From assembly GCA_964478235.1 (NCBI GenBank), contig CAYZGX010000005.1:1-64000 (forward strand): DNA of 64,000 bases. The letters are read 5' to 3'. Both the position numbers and the translations under genes were made by a program. Below, piece after piece: positions 16,910 through 26,060 of the stretch (positions within the stretch are counted from its first letter, which is position 1; each line of letters starts with the position of its first letter). The notes beneath the pieces were generated by a model. The model had not been told where the DNA came from, searched no databases, and saw only the letters and a program-made list of their open reading frames with translations. Source of the stretch: 2-02-FULL-45-10 sp964478235 (lineage in GTDB: Bacteria > Patescibacteriota > Patescibacteriia > Magasanikbacterales > GWA2-37-8).

Positions 16910-17341
16910 TTAGACGCCAAGTTCGGCCATTCGTTCAGCGATAGATCCGCTCGCCGCCTCCGTTTGTCCTTTATACTGAGCCCACGTTTTGCTATCCCAT
17001 AGCTCTAACCGGTTGTATAGACCGGCGACAACCACCTCTTTTGACAGACGTGCAAATTGACGAAGGTATTCAGGCAGGATGATTCTCCCCTGCTTGTCTA
17101 CTTCAACGTCCATAGCGCCAGCTAACATAAGACGAGCAAACGCTCGACTGTCAGCTTGACTGATAGGCAGACTAGCCAATTTCTCGGCCAGCTTCTCCCA
17201 TTCCGTCTTGGTGTACAAAAAGAGACAATTGTCTAATCCACGAGTGACCACAGCACCCTTCGACAAATCACGACGAAATTTGACCGGAATGGCCATTCGT
17301 CCTTTATCGTCCAGGTTGTGACTATACTCGCCGATAAACAT
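16910..17341 (-). CDS. mraZ: transcriptional regulator MraZ
   Basis: 143 residues with two AbrB-like SpoVT halves. The first is GEYSHNLDDKGRMAIPVKFR and the second is VDKQGRIILPEYLR near residue 83. MraZ forms rings and represses or activates its own division and cell-wall operon by binding short direct repeats. Such repeats are present upstream at 17449-17508. It is the first gene of mraZ-rsmH-ftsL-like. Confidence 0.96.
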   Translation of the reverse strand: MFIGEYSHNLDDKGRMAIPVKFRRDLSKGAVVTRGLDNCLFLYTKTEWEKLAEKLASLPISQADSRAFARLMLAGAMDVEVDKQGRIILPEYLRQFARLSKEVVVAGLYNRLELWDSKTWAQYKGQTEAASGSIAERMAELGV

Positions 17342-17353
17342 ACGGAAGTGAGT

Positions 17354-17381
17354 GAAATAATTAAGTACACTTAATTATTTC
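17354..17381 (-). promoter_or_regulatory. 28-bp palindrome just upstream of mraZ
   Basis: Arms GAAATAATTAAGT and ACTTAATTATTTC (13 bp, perfect) around a 2-nt centre, ending 12 nt before the mraZ ATG. It is either an mRNA hairpin that could hide the ribosome site or an operator. Confidence 0.5.
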
Positions 17382-17390
17382 CGAACGCAG

Positions 17391-17415
17391 TATGTTTATA
17401 CTATGTATAAACATA
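17391..17415 (-). promoter_or_regulatory. 25-bp palindrome in mraZ promoter region
   Basis: Arms TATGTTTATAC and GTATAAACATA (11 bp, perfect) around TAT. A likely -10 (TATACA) lies inside it, so a dimeric regulator bound here would control mraZ. Confidence 0.5.
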
Positions 17416-17448
17416 GGCTTTCGTAGAGAAAATTAGTGATACAAGCAT

Positions 17449-17508
17449 TTTCACCACTTTTCACCACTTACAACCATTTTATACCACTATTCAACACCCG
17501 TCAACACA
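17449..17508 (-). promoter_or_regulatory. MraZ operator: six phased 10-bp repeats
   Basis: Six consecutive 10-bp units, all with GTG or ATG at the same offset on the minus strand. They include two perfect AGTGGTGAAA copies, AATGGTTGTA, AGTGGTATAA, GGTGTTGAAT and TGTGTTGACG. MraZ operators in E. coli and mollicutes are direct repeats with the same 10-bp spacing (GTGGG or AAAGTGG cores). Confidence 0.8.
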
Positions 17509-17540
17509 CTTCACCGCAGTTATTCAAGAAAAAACAACAA

Positions 17541-17569
17541 AAAAGCCCCGAAAACGATGTTTCGGGGCT
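17541..17569 (-). terminator. terminator of beta-CASP RNase gene
   Basis: Minus-strand GCCCCGAAA and a matching TTTTCGGGGC arm, followed by six Ts. Confidence 0.88.
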
Positions 17570-17583
17570 GTGGACAAGTAATT

Positions 17584-18930
17584 TTAAACTGTAAATGTAG
17601 CAGCAAGCTTAGCTGGCTCAGCGGCAACACCATGTTCACTGAGTTTATGCGCAAGCGCTTGCGAAGCTGCAGCATCGCCGTGATTGAGAATCACTCGCCG
17701 TGGCCCAGCGTCGGTAATCCACGAGACTAATTTTTTTTGATCAGCGTGCGCTGACAGCGAGCCAACCATTTTAATATGACAATTCACTCGCACATGTTCG
17801 CCGAGCACATCCACCGTCTTCGCACCGTCAGCCAAAGCACGACCGAGCGTACCGTGCGACTGGTATCCGATAAGCAACAAAGTGTTTTTTTCATCAGACA
17901 AGTATCTGAGCGCGTGATGTAAAATTCTTCCACCGTTCATCATCCCCGAGCCAGCAATAATAATTTTCGGACCAAGCATTTGATTAATTCGTTTGGACTC
18001 TTCGCGTGTGTACGTCATCGTGAGCCCCGGAAAAGCAAACAGGTCATCACCATTACGAATATATTTTTCCGCCGCCGCGTCATAAAAATGCGGATACTTC
18101 AAATATACTTTGAGCGCATCAATCGCGAGTGGACTATCTAAAAAAATAGGAATACGAGGTAAACGATGCTGGCGATCCACCAAATCATTTAGTTCATAAA
18201 TAAGTTCTTGCGTGCGCTCGAGCGAAAATGACGGAATCATCACCACACCACCTGGACGAAGCGCTTCCGCAATCATATTCTCCACCACCCTATCGCGACT
18301 CGCCGCGTTCTCATGCAGTCTGTCACCATAGGTTGACTCCGACACAAGCATATCAATCCCCGCTGGCAACGGTGTGGTGTCTCGAAGAATTGGCACATTA
18401 ATATTGCCAACATCACCAGTAAACACCACTCGCTTACCTTCGGCCAAAATCTCAATAAACGACGAACCAAAGACATGTCCAGCATCATGAAAAATCGCCG
18501 TCACCTCACCCGGCACGAGGGTCATCGGCTGTTCATAGTCGCCCACTTTGAACAATTCCATAACCCGAGCAATATCTTCTAACGTATAGAGGAGCGGTGT
18601 TCCATTCTTGCGATTATTGTAGCTCATGATCTGAAAGGTGTCTTCCATGATCAACTCAGCCAAATCACGGGTTGGCGGGGTGGAATAAATAAACCCTTTG
18701 TACCCTCGCTTCACAAGAAGCGGCAATCGCCCCACATGATCGAGGTGCGCATGCGTCACCAAGACGTGCGTAATCGTGTGCGGGTCAAACGAAAAAAAAT
18801 CATTCTTGGCTTCAAGCTCTGGGGTACCCTGAAACATTCCACAATCAATCATCAAATGATGCGCGCCTATCGTCACTTCGCTACACGAACCAGTCACCTC
18901 GCCAGCGGCACCATGAAACCTAATATCCAT
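17584..18930 (-). CDS. metallo-beta-lactamase/beta-CASP RNA hydrolase
   Basis: 448 residues. The N-terminal MBL fold carries THAHLDHVGRLPLL (HxHxDH) and later DAGHVFGSS, FTGDVGN. The beta-CASP and RMMBL parts carry PSFSLERTQELIY, IIAGSGMMNGGRILHH, GYQSHGTLGR and SLSAHADQKKLVSW. It belongs to the CPSF73/YSH1-like branch of RNA endonucleases rather than classic RNase J. The role is RNA processing or turnover; the precise targets are unknown. It has its own promoter and terminator. Confidence 0.92.
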   Translation of the reverse strand: MDIRFHGAAGEVTGSCSEVTIGAHHLMIDCGMFQGTPELEAKNDFFSFDPHTITHVLVTHAHLDHVGRLPLLVKRGYKGFIYSTPPTRDLAELIMEDTFQIMSYNNRKNGTPLLYTLEDIARVMELFKVGDYEQPMTLVPGEVTAIFHDAGHVFGSSFIEILAEGKRVVFTGDVGNINVPILRDTTPLPAGIDMLVSESTYGDRLHENAASRDRVVENMIAEALRPGGVVMIPSFSLERTQELIYELNDLVDRQHRLPRIPIFLDSPLAIDALKVYLKYPHFYDAAAEKYIRNGDDLFAFPGLTMTYTREESKRINQMLGPKIIIAGSGMMNGGRILHHALRYLSDEKNTLLLIGYQSHGTLGRALADGAKTVDVLGEHVRVNCHIKMVGSLSAHADQKKLVSWITDAGPRRVILNHGDAAASQALAHKLSEHGVAAEPAKLAATFTV

Positions 18931-18956
18931 ACGAAACGTACAAAAATAACCTCCCT

Positions 18957-18986
18957 AGTGTACTACACAACAGAAGACCTACACAA
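18957..18986 (-). promoter_or_regulatory. promoter of beta-CASP RNase gene
   Basis: Minus-strand TTGTGT (18981-18986), 18 bp, TACACT (18957-18962). An AGGGAGG purine run lies in the short leader. Confidence 0.55.
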
Positions 18987-19033
18987 GATAGATTTTTTCT
19001 GATAAACTACCTGTTAGTTACTCAGACGTATTT

Positions 19034-19729
19034 ATGCCACGTAATCCTATCGACTCGGTTGAAATTGTTGAGCCGCCCATTCGCGAATTAACAAAAACAC
19101 GATCCTCTTTCAAACGCGGGTGCGTCACCGGCTGTTTTTTCATTCTTATTCTTGGCGTCGCCACTGTCAGTGGTATTAAATTCCTTATCGGCGCCGGCCC
19201 GAGCACTTTCAAAAGTGTCCCGTCGATATTTCCAAAAGATATTCCTATTTATGATAAAGATGCGATTGAAAATATCACCTTTATCCCTGGAAAATATAAA
19301 TACCGAAGCACCGAAATTGCCGCTTTTTTTCCTAAGATTTTATTATCTCCAATTATTTTGCGCATCCAAGGCGTGAACGCTCCGACCCCAACCACCACCG
19401 AACAGTCGGCGTTACGCGGGCTATGGCGCATGATTTCAACTCCGGTGAGTGATTTATCAGACACCATCCACGTTGAATGGAAAAATATTGACGCTGAGCC
19501 AACCTTTGTCTATTCCTATTACAAAAAAGAGTTAACCAAAAAAGATTACACCATCACCAACGAAGTCAGAAGCAAAACCGAACAACGCTTTTTGTTTAGT
19601 CGCGAAGATGGTATTAACGGCTTTCTTTTGGTAGAAGGCGACGAAGAAGCTAAGCCAGGCACCGATTACGCCGCCCTGATGGTCAATATTCCTCACAAAC
19701 TTCTTACTTCCCCTTCACTCGATCGCTAG
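19034..19729 (+). CDS. single-pass membrane protein of unknown function
   Basis: 231 residues. A charged ~36-residue cytoplasmic N-terminus, one membrane span (about 37-58) and a soluble extracytoplasmic part are visible. No family is recognised. It is the first gene of an operon whose second gene is murJ (5-nt gap), so a cell-envelope role is plausible but unproven. Confidence 0.65.
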   Translation: MPRNPIDSVEIVEPPIRELTKTRSSFKRGCVTGCFFILILGVATVSGIKFLIGAGPSTFKSVPSIFPKDIPIYDKDAIENITFIPGKYKYRSTEIAAFFPKILLSPIILRIQGVNAPTPTTTEQSALRGLWRMISTPVSDLSDTIHVEWKNIDAEPTFVYSYYKKELTKKDYTITNEVRSKTEQRFLFSREDGINGFLLVEGDEEAKPGTDYAALMVNIPHKLLTSPSLDR

Positions 19730-19734
19730 CTCCC

Positions 19735-21357
19735 ATGATTACCAAAATGCTCACCAATGAATCAAAGACGGTCACGGGGGCGGCTATTATAATTGGACTA
19801 GCTACACTCGGCAGTCGAATTATTGGTATTGTTCGCGACCGACTCTTTGCTCACTACTTCGGCGCTGGTCCGATGATGGACGCCTACTATGCGTCTTTTA
19901 AAATACCTGACCTTATTTATAATCTTTTAATTGTTGGCGCCCTCACCGCTGGCTTTATTCCAACCTTCACCAAACTTCTCGACAAAGACCCGAGCCGAAA
20001 AAGTGCCTGGCGCCTCGCCAACAACATTCTCACCATCATTGCTATCACCCTAGCTGTCGTGAGCGGTCTTGGAGCGCTATTTGCTCCACACTTAACTGGA
20101 TTATTATTCCCGGGATTTCCTAACGCTACCACAGAACTGGCAGTGCTCTTCACCCGCATCATGTTTATCTCACCGATACTGCTCGGTATTTCCATGGTGC
20201 TCGGCGGGATTCTTCAGTCGCTCCGTCAATTTTTTATTTACTCACTCGCTCCCATTTTTTATAATCTTGGGATTATCCTCGGCGCTGTCGCCCTTGTTCC
20301 ACTCCTTGGCCCAGCTGGCCTCGCTTGGGGTGTTGTCCTCGGAGCATTCTTTCATCTGCTGATACAATGCTACGGCACCTATTCCAATGGCTGGCGTTGG
20401 CGCTTCACCTTTGATTTATCCGATACTTCCACGCGAACCATCGGTGCCTTAATGCTGCCTCGCACCTTTGGTTTAGCCGCTCACCATATCAACAATATTA
20501 TTATTACCAGTTTTGCATCATTTCTCTCTATCGGGTCAGTTTCGGTCTATAATTTCGCAAGCAACCTCCAAGCTGTTCCAACAGGCTTAGTCGCCATTCC
20601 TTTCGCTCTCGCTGTTTTCCCGCTTCTGTCCGAAATGAATCTCCCTAAAGACAACCAAGCGTTTTTAGAAAAAATAGTCAGTACCGCTCGTTATATTTTG
20701 TTTCTCATAGCTCCGATTATTATCATTCTTCTCCTGTTACGCGCTCAAATTGTCCGCCTTATTCTCGGCAGCGGTGCCTTTGATTGGACAGCCACCATCG
20801 CCACCGCCAACACACTCGCCTTTTTTGCTGTCGGACTTGTTGGTCAAGCACTCATTCCGCTCCTCGCTCGCGCTTTCTACGCCATGAGCAACACCAAGAC
20901 ACCATTTTTCATTGGGCTAGCAAGCGAAGTAGTGAGTATTACCACCGCACTGATTGCCATGAAATTCTTGGGTGTCGCTGGCCTAGCGCTCGGCGCTTCG
21001 CTCGGCGCACTCGTCAACGCCGGCCTACTAAGCATCACTCTTCGTCAACACATCAAAGCCAATCTGCCACCGGGCAGTCTTCGTTTTGTTCTTCATCTGA
21101 GTATTGCCAGCCTCGCCATGGCCGGAACGGTGCAATTGCTCAAATTTCCGCTCGGCACAATCTTCGACCTCGACCGGTTCTTTGAGGTCTTGCTTCAAGC
21201 TGGCATCTCTGGTACAGTAGGCCTCCTCATCTATGGCGGACTCTTAGCCTTTTTCAAAGTTGAAGAATTGAGCCAATTTGCGCTTAGTTTCAAGAAAAAA
21301 TGGCTCCGCACTCCTCAGCTAGAAGAAGGTATCGATGAGGCTGAACGACTCCAATAA
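19735..21357 (+). CDS. murJ: lipid II flippase MurJ (MviN family)
   Basis: 540 residues with about 14 membrane spans. MurJ moves lipid II across the cytoplasmic membrane for peptidoglycan synthesis. The opening GAAIIIGLATLGSRIIGIVRD, FGAGPMMDAYYASFKIPDL and LARAFYAMSNTKTPF are characteristic. A second start (MLTNES, four codons on) is possible. lepA follows after 3 nt. Confidence 0.95.
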   Translation: MITKMLTNESKTVTGAAIIIGLATLGSRIIGIVRDRLFAHYFGAGPMMDAYYASFKIPDLIYNLLIVGALTAGFIPTFTKLLDKDPSRKSAWRLANNILTIIAITLAVVSGLGALFAPHLTGLLFPGFPNATTELAVLFTRIMFISPILLGISMVLGGILQSLRQFFIYSLAPIFYNLGIILGAVALVPLLGPAGLAWGVVLGAFFHLLIQCYGTYSNGWRWRFTFDLSDTSTRTIGALMLPRTFGLAAHHINNIIITSFASFLSIGSVSVYNFASNLQAVPTGLVAIPFALAVFPLLSEMNLPKDNQAFLEKIVSTARYILFLIAPIIIILLLLRAQIVRLILGSGAFDWTATIATANTLAFFAVGLVGQALIPLLARAFYAMSNTKTPFFIGLASEVVSITTALIAMKFLGVAGLALGASLGALVNAGLLSITLRQHIKANLPPGSLRFVLHLSIASLAMAGTVQLLKFPLGTIFDLDRFFEVLLQAGISGTVGLLIYGGLLAFFKVEELSQFALSFKKKWLRTPQLEEGIDEAERLQ

Positions 21358-21360
21358 ACT

Positions 21361-23172
21361 ATGACTAAACACATCCGCAATTTCTGTATTATTGCTCATA
21401 TCGATCACGGCAAATCAACGCTCGCTGATCGTTTTTTGGAATATACCAAAACCGTCTCTTCCCGAGAAATGAAGAGTCAGCTTCTCGACTCCATGGATCT
21501 CGAGCGTGAACGCGGAATCACCATCAAGCTCACTCCGGTGCGCATGAAATATGAATACAAAGGTGAAGAATATACTTTGGATCTAATCGATACTCCAGGA
21601 CATGTGGACTTCACCTACGAAGTTTCTCGCTCACTCGCCGCTGTCGAAGGGGCCATTCTTTTGGTCGACGCGACTCAGGGCGTCCAAGCACAAACTATTG
21701 GTAATTTGTATTTAGCTCTCGAACAAAACCTCACCATTATTCCGGTTATCAATAAAATTGATATGCCGATTGCTAATGTTGAAAAAACTAAAGAAGAAAT
21801 TATCAATCTTATCGGTTGCGATGAAAAAGATATTATTTTAGCTTCCGGCAAAACCGGTGTTGGCGTGACTGAAATTTTAGCCGCTGTTATTGAAAAAATT
21901 AAGCCACCAGCAGATACGAGCGCATCCGAACCGCGCGCCATGATTTTCGACTCCATGTACAACGAATTCAAAGGCGTTGTTGCATCAGTCCGCATGACTG
22001 ACGGCGAGCTCAAAAAGGGCGACAAACTCTATTTGATGTCGACCTACGCCAAGGCGGAAGTCTTGGAAATTGGCTATTACACTCCAAAATTCAGCCCATC
22101 CGACAAAATTGCCAACGGAGAAATCGGCTATGTCGTCACTGGTCTCAAAGAAGTCCGAGATTGTCGCGTTGGTGACACTATTACCACCCTCAATAGCGAT
22201 AAAGACGGCGGCACCGCTAAAAACGCCCTGCCTGGCTACCGCGAAGTAAAACCGATGGTCTATGCCGGCATCTTCCCTAAAGACGGTGATGCGTATGAAG
22301 ATTTACGCACCGCCATCGACAAGCTCAAACTAAGCGATTCCTCGCTCATCTACGAACCAGAACATTCTCATGCTCTCGGTTTTGGTTTCCGTTGTGGTTT
22401 CTTGGGCATGCTTCATTTAGATATTTTTCAAGAACGCCTCAAACGCGAGCATGATTTAGATATTATTATCACCGTACCAAGCGTCGCGTATCAGCTCACC
22501 AAAACCAACCAACAAGAAATGATCGTACATAGCCCTCAAGAAATGCCAGAAGCATCGTTCATTTTGGAAATGCAAGAGCCGTGGATGAAACTCGATGTTA
22601 TCACTCCCAAAGACTATGTTGGTGGCGTCATGGGCCTCATCACCGACCGCAAAGGTAAATATATTAACACTGAATACTTAAGCTCGGGCAACGACCAGCG
22701 CGCCTTGCTTCACTATGAAATCCCTCTCGCTTCACTCATTACCGACTTCTACGACAAACTAAAATCGGTCACCTCGGGCTACGCTTCCATGAATTACGAA
22801 TTGATTGGCTACCAACCAACCGACGTTGTGAAGCTCGATATTTTAGTCGCCGAAGATCTCGTAGAATCACTCTCTACTATTGTCTGGCGCGATCAATCCT
22901 ACGCTGCCGGCAAAAAAATCTGCGAATCCCTCAAAGAGTCCTTGCCAAAACAACAGTTTGACCTTAAGATACAGGCAGCCATCGGCGGAAAAGTTATCGC
23001 CTCTGAGCGACTTTCAGCTCTTCGCAAAGATGTCTTGGCCAAAATGAGTGGCGGCGACTATACCCGCAAGCTCAAATTGCTCCAGCGTCAGAAAAAAGGT
23101 AAAAAGAACATGAAAGCGCATGGCCGAGTAGATATTCCAACCGAAGCCTATTTAGCCGTCTTAAAACGCTAA
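21361..23172 (+). CDS. lepA: elongation factor 4 (LepA), ribosome-associated GTPase
   Basis: 603 residues. EF-4 is a translational GTPase implicated in ribosome back-translocation or 30S biogenesis. G1 is AHIDHGKSTLADR, G2 RERGITIK, G3 DTPGHVDF and G4 NKIDMP. The diagnostic C-terminal domain includes GGKVIASERLSALRKDVLAK and KKGKKNMKAHGRVDIP. Length and domain order are normal. Confidence 0.97.
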   Translation: MTKHIRNFCIIAHIDHGKSTLADRFLEYTKTVSSREMKSQLLDSMDLERERGITIKLTPVRMKYEYKGEEYTLDLIDTPGHVDFTYEVSRSLAAVEGAILLVDATQGVQAQTIGNLYLALEQNLTIIPVINKIDMPIANVEKTKEEIINLIGCDEKDIILASGKTGVGVTEILAAVIEKIKPPADTSASEPRAMIFDSMYNEFKGVVASVRMTDGELKKGDKLYLMSTYAKAEVLEIGYYTPKFSPSDKIANGEIGYVVTGLKEVRDCRVGDTITTLNSDKDGGTAKNALPGYREVKPMVYAGIFPKDGDAYEDLRTAIDKLKLSDSSLIYEPEHSHALGFGFRCGFLGMLHLDIFQERLKREHDLDIIITVPSVAYQLTKTNQQEMIVHSPQEMPEASFILEMQEPWMKLDVITPKDYVGGVMGLITDRKGKYINTEYLSSGNDQRALLHYEIPLASLITDFYDKLKSVTSGYASMNYELIGYQPTDVVKLDILVAEDLVESLSTIVWRDQSYAAGKKICESLKESLPKQQFDLKIQAAIGGKVIASERLSALRKDVLAKMSGGDYTRKLKLLQRQKKGKKNMKAHGRVDIPTEAYLAVLKR

Positions 23173-23202
23173 TAACAGCGTGGGGGGGGTAAACATTTGT
23201 AT

Positions 23203-23799
23203 ATGATTAAGGTAGCCTTATTCGACATCGACGGGGTTATCGTCAAAGACCCCATCTTTAGTACGGTCTACGCACAAGAGTTTGGGCTGACCCCCGAATC
23301 AATGTTGCCTTTTTTTACCAAAGCCTTTCAAGAATGCATGGTCGGCAAAGCCGATCTCAAAGAAGCTGTCGCCCCATTTCTTAAAGACTGGAAATGGACC
23401 GGCACCGTTGATGAGTTTGTCACCTACTGGCTTGAGCATCATCGCACCCTTGATCCTGACGTTACTACCATACTAGAGAATCTCCGTGCCAAAGGCATAA
23501 AAATTGTTTTAGCCACCAATCAAGAAAAATATCGCGCCGACTATTTATGGAATGTGGTGGGGCTCAAAAACTACTGCGACGACAAGATTGTTTCCTACGC
23601 TCTCGGAGTGCGCAAACCCAACAAAGACTATTTTATACAGACCCTTAAAATACTAGGTTTAGCTCACGAACCAAACGCTGTTCTACTAGTTGATGATTCG
23701 CTCAACTTTATCATGAGCGCCGAAACCTGCGGTATTCAAACCCATTATTATAAAAACGCGAGCGGTCTTCGCTCAGCTCTCCACAAACTTGGATTATGA
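23203..23799 (+). CDS. HAD-superfamily phosphatase
   Basis: 198 residues. HAD motif I is LFDIDGVIVKD, motif II is in VLATNQEKY, motif III is the Lys of GVRKPNKDYF and motif IV is LLVDDSLNFI. The alpha-helical cap between motifs I and II puts it with subfamily I phosphatases/phosphoglycolate-type enzymes. The substrate is unknown. An upstream TTG two codons earlier is less likely than the ATG at 23203. A G8 tract precedes the start. The TGA stop overlaps the ATG of a 32-residue peptide gene. Confidence 0.85.
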   Translation: MIKVALFDIDGVIVKDPIFSTVYAQEFGLTPESMLPFFTKAFQECMVGKADLKEAVAPFLKDWKWTGTVDEFVTYWLEHHRTLDPDVTTILENLRAKGIKIVLATNQEKYRADYLWNVVGLKNYCDDKIVSYALGVRKPNKDYFIQTLKILGLAHEPNAVLLVDDSLNFIMSAETCGIQTHYYKNASGLRSALHKLGL

Positions 23800-23894
23800 A
23801 ACACAAAACAAAAAAAGCTCTCTGGTCGGTGGTAGCCATTCTCGGCATTATCGCTATGCTCGGCCTCACTATCATGCCAGCCTTCCAGTACTAA
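23796..23894 (+). CDS. 32-residue single-pass membrane peptide
   Basis: A short ORF whose ATG overlaps the HAD gene stop (ATGA), typical of translational coupling. It has a Lys-rich N-terminus (MKHKTKK) and then one hydrophobic span ending in MPAFQY. It reads as an inserted membrane peptide with the N-terminus inside. Function is unknown. It lies between the HAD gene and recJ in the same operon. The coupled start and clean positive-inside membrane profile are the reasons for calling it. Confidence 0.5.
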   Translation: MKHKTKKALWSVVAILGIIAMLGLTIMPAFQY

Positions 23895-23924
23895 TCCGTT
23901 ATTTCTCTAGCTTGTCGAAAACGT

Positions 23925-25697
23925 ATGTCGAAAAAATGGATTTTTCAAGACGCTCCGCCGGAAGATTTTGTTATCGCTCACCCAGAAATCCCTCAAAGTG
24001 TCACTCGCCTTCTCTGGAACCGAGGACTGCGCACTCAAGAAAAAATTGACGAATTCTTACAACCAGACTACACCAACGACGTCCACGACCCGTTTCTTTT
24101 TAAAGATATGGAAAAAGCGGTGGCGCTGGTTTTTGACGCCATCAAACTCAACAAAAAAATCGTGGTTCATGGCGACTATGATGCTGATGGCGTGTGTGCG
24201 GCTGCCGTCATTATGACCACCATCAAAAAACTTGGCGCAGCCTACACCGATGTCTTTCTCCCCCACCGCGAAACCGACGGCTACGGCCTCAACAACCGCA
24301 CGGTACAAATGCTCAAAGATAAAAACACTGAACTGATTATCACCTGCGATTGCGGAATTAGTAATACCGAAGAAATCTCTCTAGCCAAACAGCTCGGCAT
24401 GCACGTGATTGTTACCGATCACCATGCCATGCCGGCCGTCTTTCCACCGGCTGATGCGATTATCCATCCGCTAGTGCCAGGCGAACCATACCCCGACAAA
24501 ACACTCGCTGGTGGCGGAGTCGCTTTTAAACTTATCCAAGCTCTTCTCATTGAGCATAAAAAAACCAACACCACACTCCCCGACGGACAAACGCACGAAG
24601 CCTTTGAAAAATGGCTGCTTGATTTAGTATCTATCTCCACTGTTGGCGATATGGTACCGCTGGTTGGCGAATCACGCACCCTCGTGCGCTACGGCCTGAC
24701 TGTACTCAACAAAACACGCAACCTCGGCCTCCAAAAGCTCATGGTGCACACAGGCCTCATTGACGACAACGGCAAAGCTAAACGAGCTTTCGATACTCAA
24801 ACCATTGGTTTTCAAATTGCTCCACGCATCAACGCTGCTGGCCGAATGAAGCATGCCAATGTTGCTTTTGAGCTTCTTATGGCCGAAACGCCAGAAGAAG
24901 CTGAACGTCTCGCTGCTGAACTTGATCAAAACAATGTTGACCGCCAAAAACTCACTGAAAAATTGGTCACCCAAGCTCGGAGGCAGGTGAAAGAAACCAA
25001 CCAGCAGGACAACTCGATTCTTTTTGTCTTTGGCGAAGATTGGGGCACAGGCATTCTTGGGCTTATCGCTAGCCGCATTAAAGAAGAATTTTTCAAACCA
25101 ACACTCGCTATGGGCGTCAACGGCGGTACGATTACCGGCTCTGGGCGAAGCGTTCCCGGATTCAATCTGATTGAATCGCTCAAAACCATGCCAGAGTTTT
25201 TCCACAAATTCGGCGGCCATCCCCAAGCCTGTGGTTTTTCTCTAAAAACTCGAGACAACTTTGAAGAATTCAAACAAACACTGCTAGCAAAAGCAGTCAT
25301 TGGGACTGAAAATATCGACCTTACTCCACAAATTAAAATTGACGCCGTCGTTGATCTTGATGAAATCAACTGGAAACTCTACGACATTCTCCAAAAATTT
25401 GAACCGTTTGGCATGGCCAACGCCGAACCACTCTATGCAGCGCTCGGCCTGACGGTAATCAGTGTCGCTCCGGTCGGCAAAGACAATAAACACCTACGCA
25501 TTCTCGTCAAACACAATTCGCACGTCGCTCGAAAAACTATCGCCTTTGGCTTTGGCAACATCGATCGTCACCCGGCCAATTGGAAAGAGCTCCAACCAGG
25601 CGCTAAAATTGACCTAGCTTTCACTGTCAGCGTCAACGAGTGGAACGGTAACCGCGAACTACAACTCATGGTGGAAGATATTCGCCACGCTGAGTAA
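23925..25697 (+). CDS. recJ: single-stranded-DNA-specific exonuclease RecJ
   Basis: 590 residues. RecJ degrades single-stranded DNA 5' to 3' in RecFOR recombination and mismatch repair. The DHH-domain motifs HGDYDADGVCAA, ITCDCGISN and VTDHHAMP, the DHHA1 motif GGHPQACGFSL, and a C-terminal OB-like domain (about 460-590) are all present. It is the last gene of the plus-strand operon, ending at a strong terminator. recR at 9.8 kb belongs to the same repair pathway. Confidence 0.95.
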   Translation: MSKKWIFQDAPPEDFVIAHPEIPQSVTRLLWNRGLRTQEKIDEFLQPDYTNDVHDPFLFKDMEKAVALVFDAIKLNKKIVVHGDYDADGVCAAAVIMTTIKKLGAAYTDVFLPHRETDGYGLNNRTVQMLKDKNTELIITCDCGISNTEEISLAKQLGMHVIVTDHHAMPAVFPPADAIIHPLVPGEPYPDKTLAGGGVAFKLIQALLIEHKKTNTTLPDGQTHEAFEKWLLDLVSISTVGDMVPLVGESRTLVRYGLTVLNKTRNLGLQKLMVHTGLIDDNGKAKRAFDTQTIGFQIAPRINAAGRMKHANVAFELLMAETPEEAERLAAELDQNNVDRQKLTEKLVTQARRQVKETNQQDNSILFVFGEDWGTGILGLIASRIKEEFFKPTLAMGVNGGTITGSGRSVPGFNLIESLKTMPEFFHKFGGHPQACGFSLKTRDNFEEFKQTLLAKAVIGTENIDLTPQIKIDAVVDLDEINWKLYDILQKFEPFGMANAEPLYAALGLTVISVAPVGKDNKHLRILVKHNSHVARKTIAFGFGNIDRHPANWKELQPGAKIDLAFTVSVNEWNGNRELQLMVEDIRHAE

Positions 25698-25730
25698 CAA
25701 AAAAGCTCCGATTGAGTCGGAGCTTTTTTT
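25698..25730. terminator. bidirectional terminator after recJ
   Basis: AAAGCTCCGA pairs with TCGGAGCTTT around TTGAG; A and T runs on both sides serve recJ (+) and the YtxH-like gene (-). Confidence 0.9.
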
Positions 25731-25731
25731 A

Positions 25732-26040
25732 TTATTTCGTAATATCTTTTTCAATCTCTGCCCACTTTTTTTTGAGTTGGCGGATAAGCTGACTTTTAAC
25801 ATCTTCAGCTAATTCTTTTTTGGAAGCATATTCAGCCACAGCGCGTTCCACCAAAGCATTATACATTTCTTTGGTTGGACCCTCGAGTTGGGAAATACTT
25901 TGTCTCAACTGCTGAAACAACGGATCGAGGTGCGTAGCGATTTTGGCGCGTAATTCTTTGCCTTTCGGAGTGGCGTTAAGCCACATCAAAGCAGCACCAA
26001 CGGCACCACCAAGTAATAATCCTTTGTTAAAGCGTCCCAT
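25732..26040 (-). CDS. YtxH-like small membrane-associated protein
   Basis: 102 residues starting MGRFNKGLLLGGAVGAAL. A Gly/Ala-rich N-terminal hydrophobic segment is followed by PKGKELRAKI and a long charged helix. This is the layout of YtxH-family proteins, small predicted stress-related proteins of unknown function. The chosen ATG is the one opening the hydrophobic segment. It is the last gene of the minus-strand glycan operon, or has a promoter I could not see. Confidence 0.6.
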   Translation of the reverse strand: MGRFNKGLLLGGAVGAALMWLNATPKGKELRAKIATHLDPLFQQLRQSISQLEGPTKEMYNALVERAVAEYASKKELAEDVKSQLIRQLKKKWAEIEKDITK

Positions 26041-26060
26041 AGAAACAAGTGTTAAGTGAG

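Noticed and set aside
23182..23189. G8 tract before the HAD gene as a second phase-variable switch
   Set aside because: Short, ahead of a probable metabolic gene, and it may simply act as a purine-rich ribosome site.
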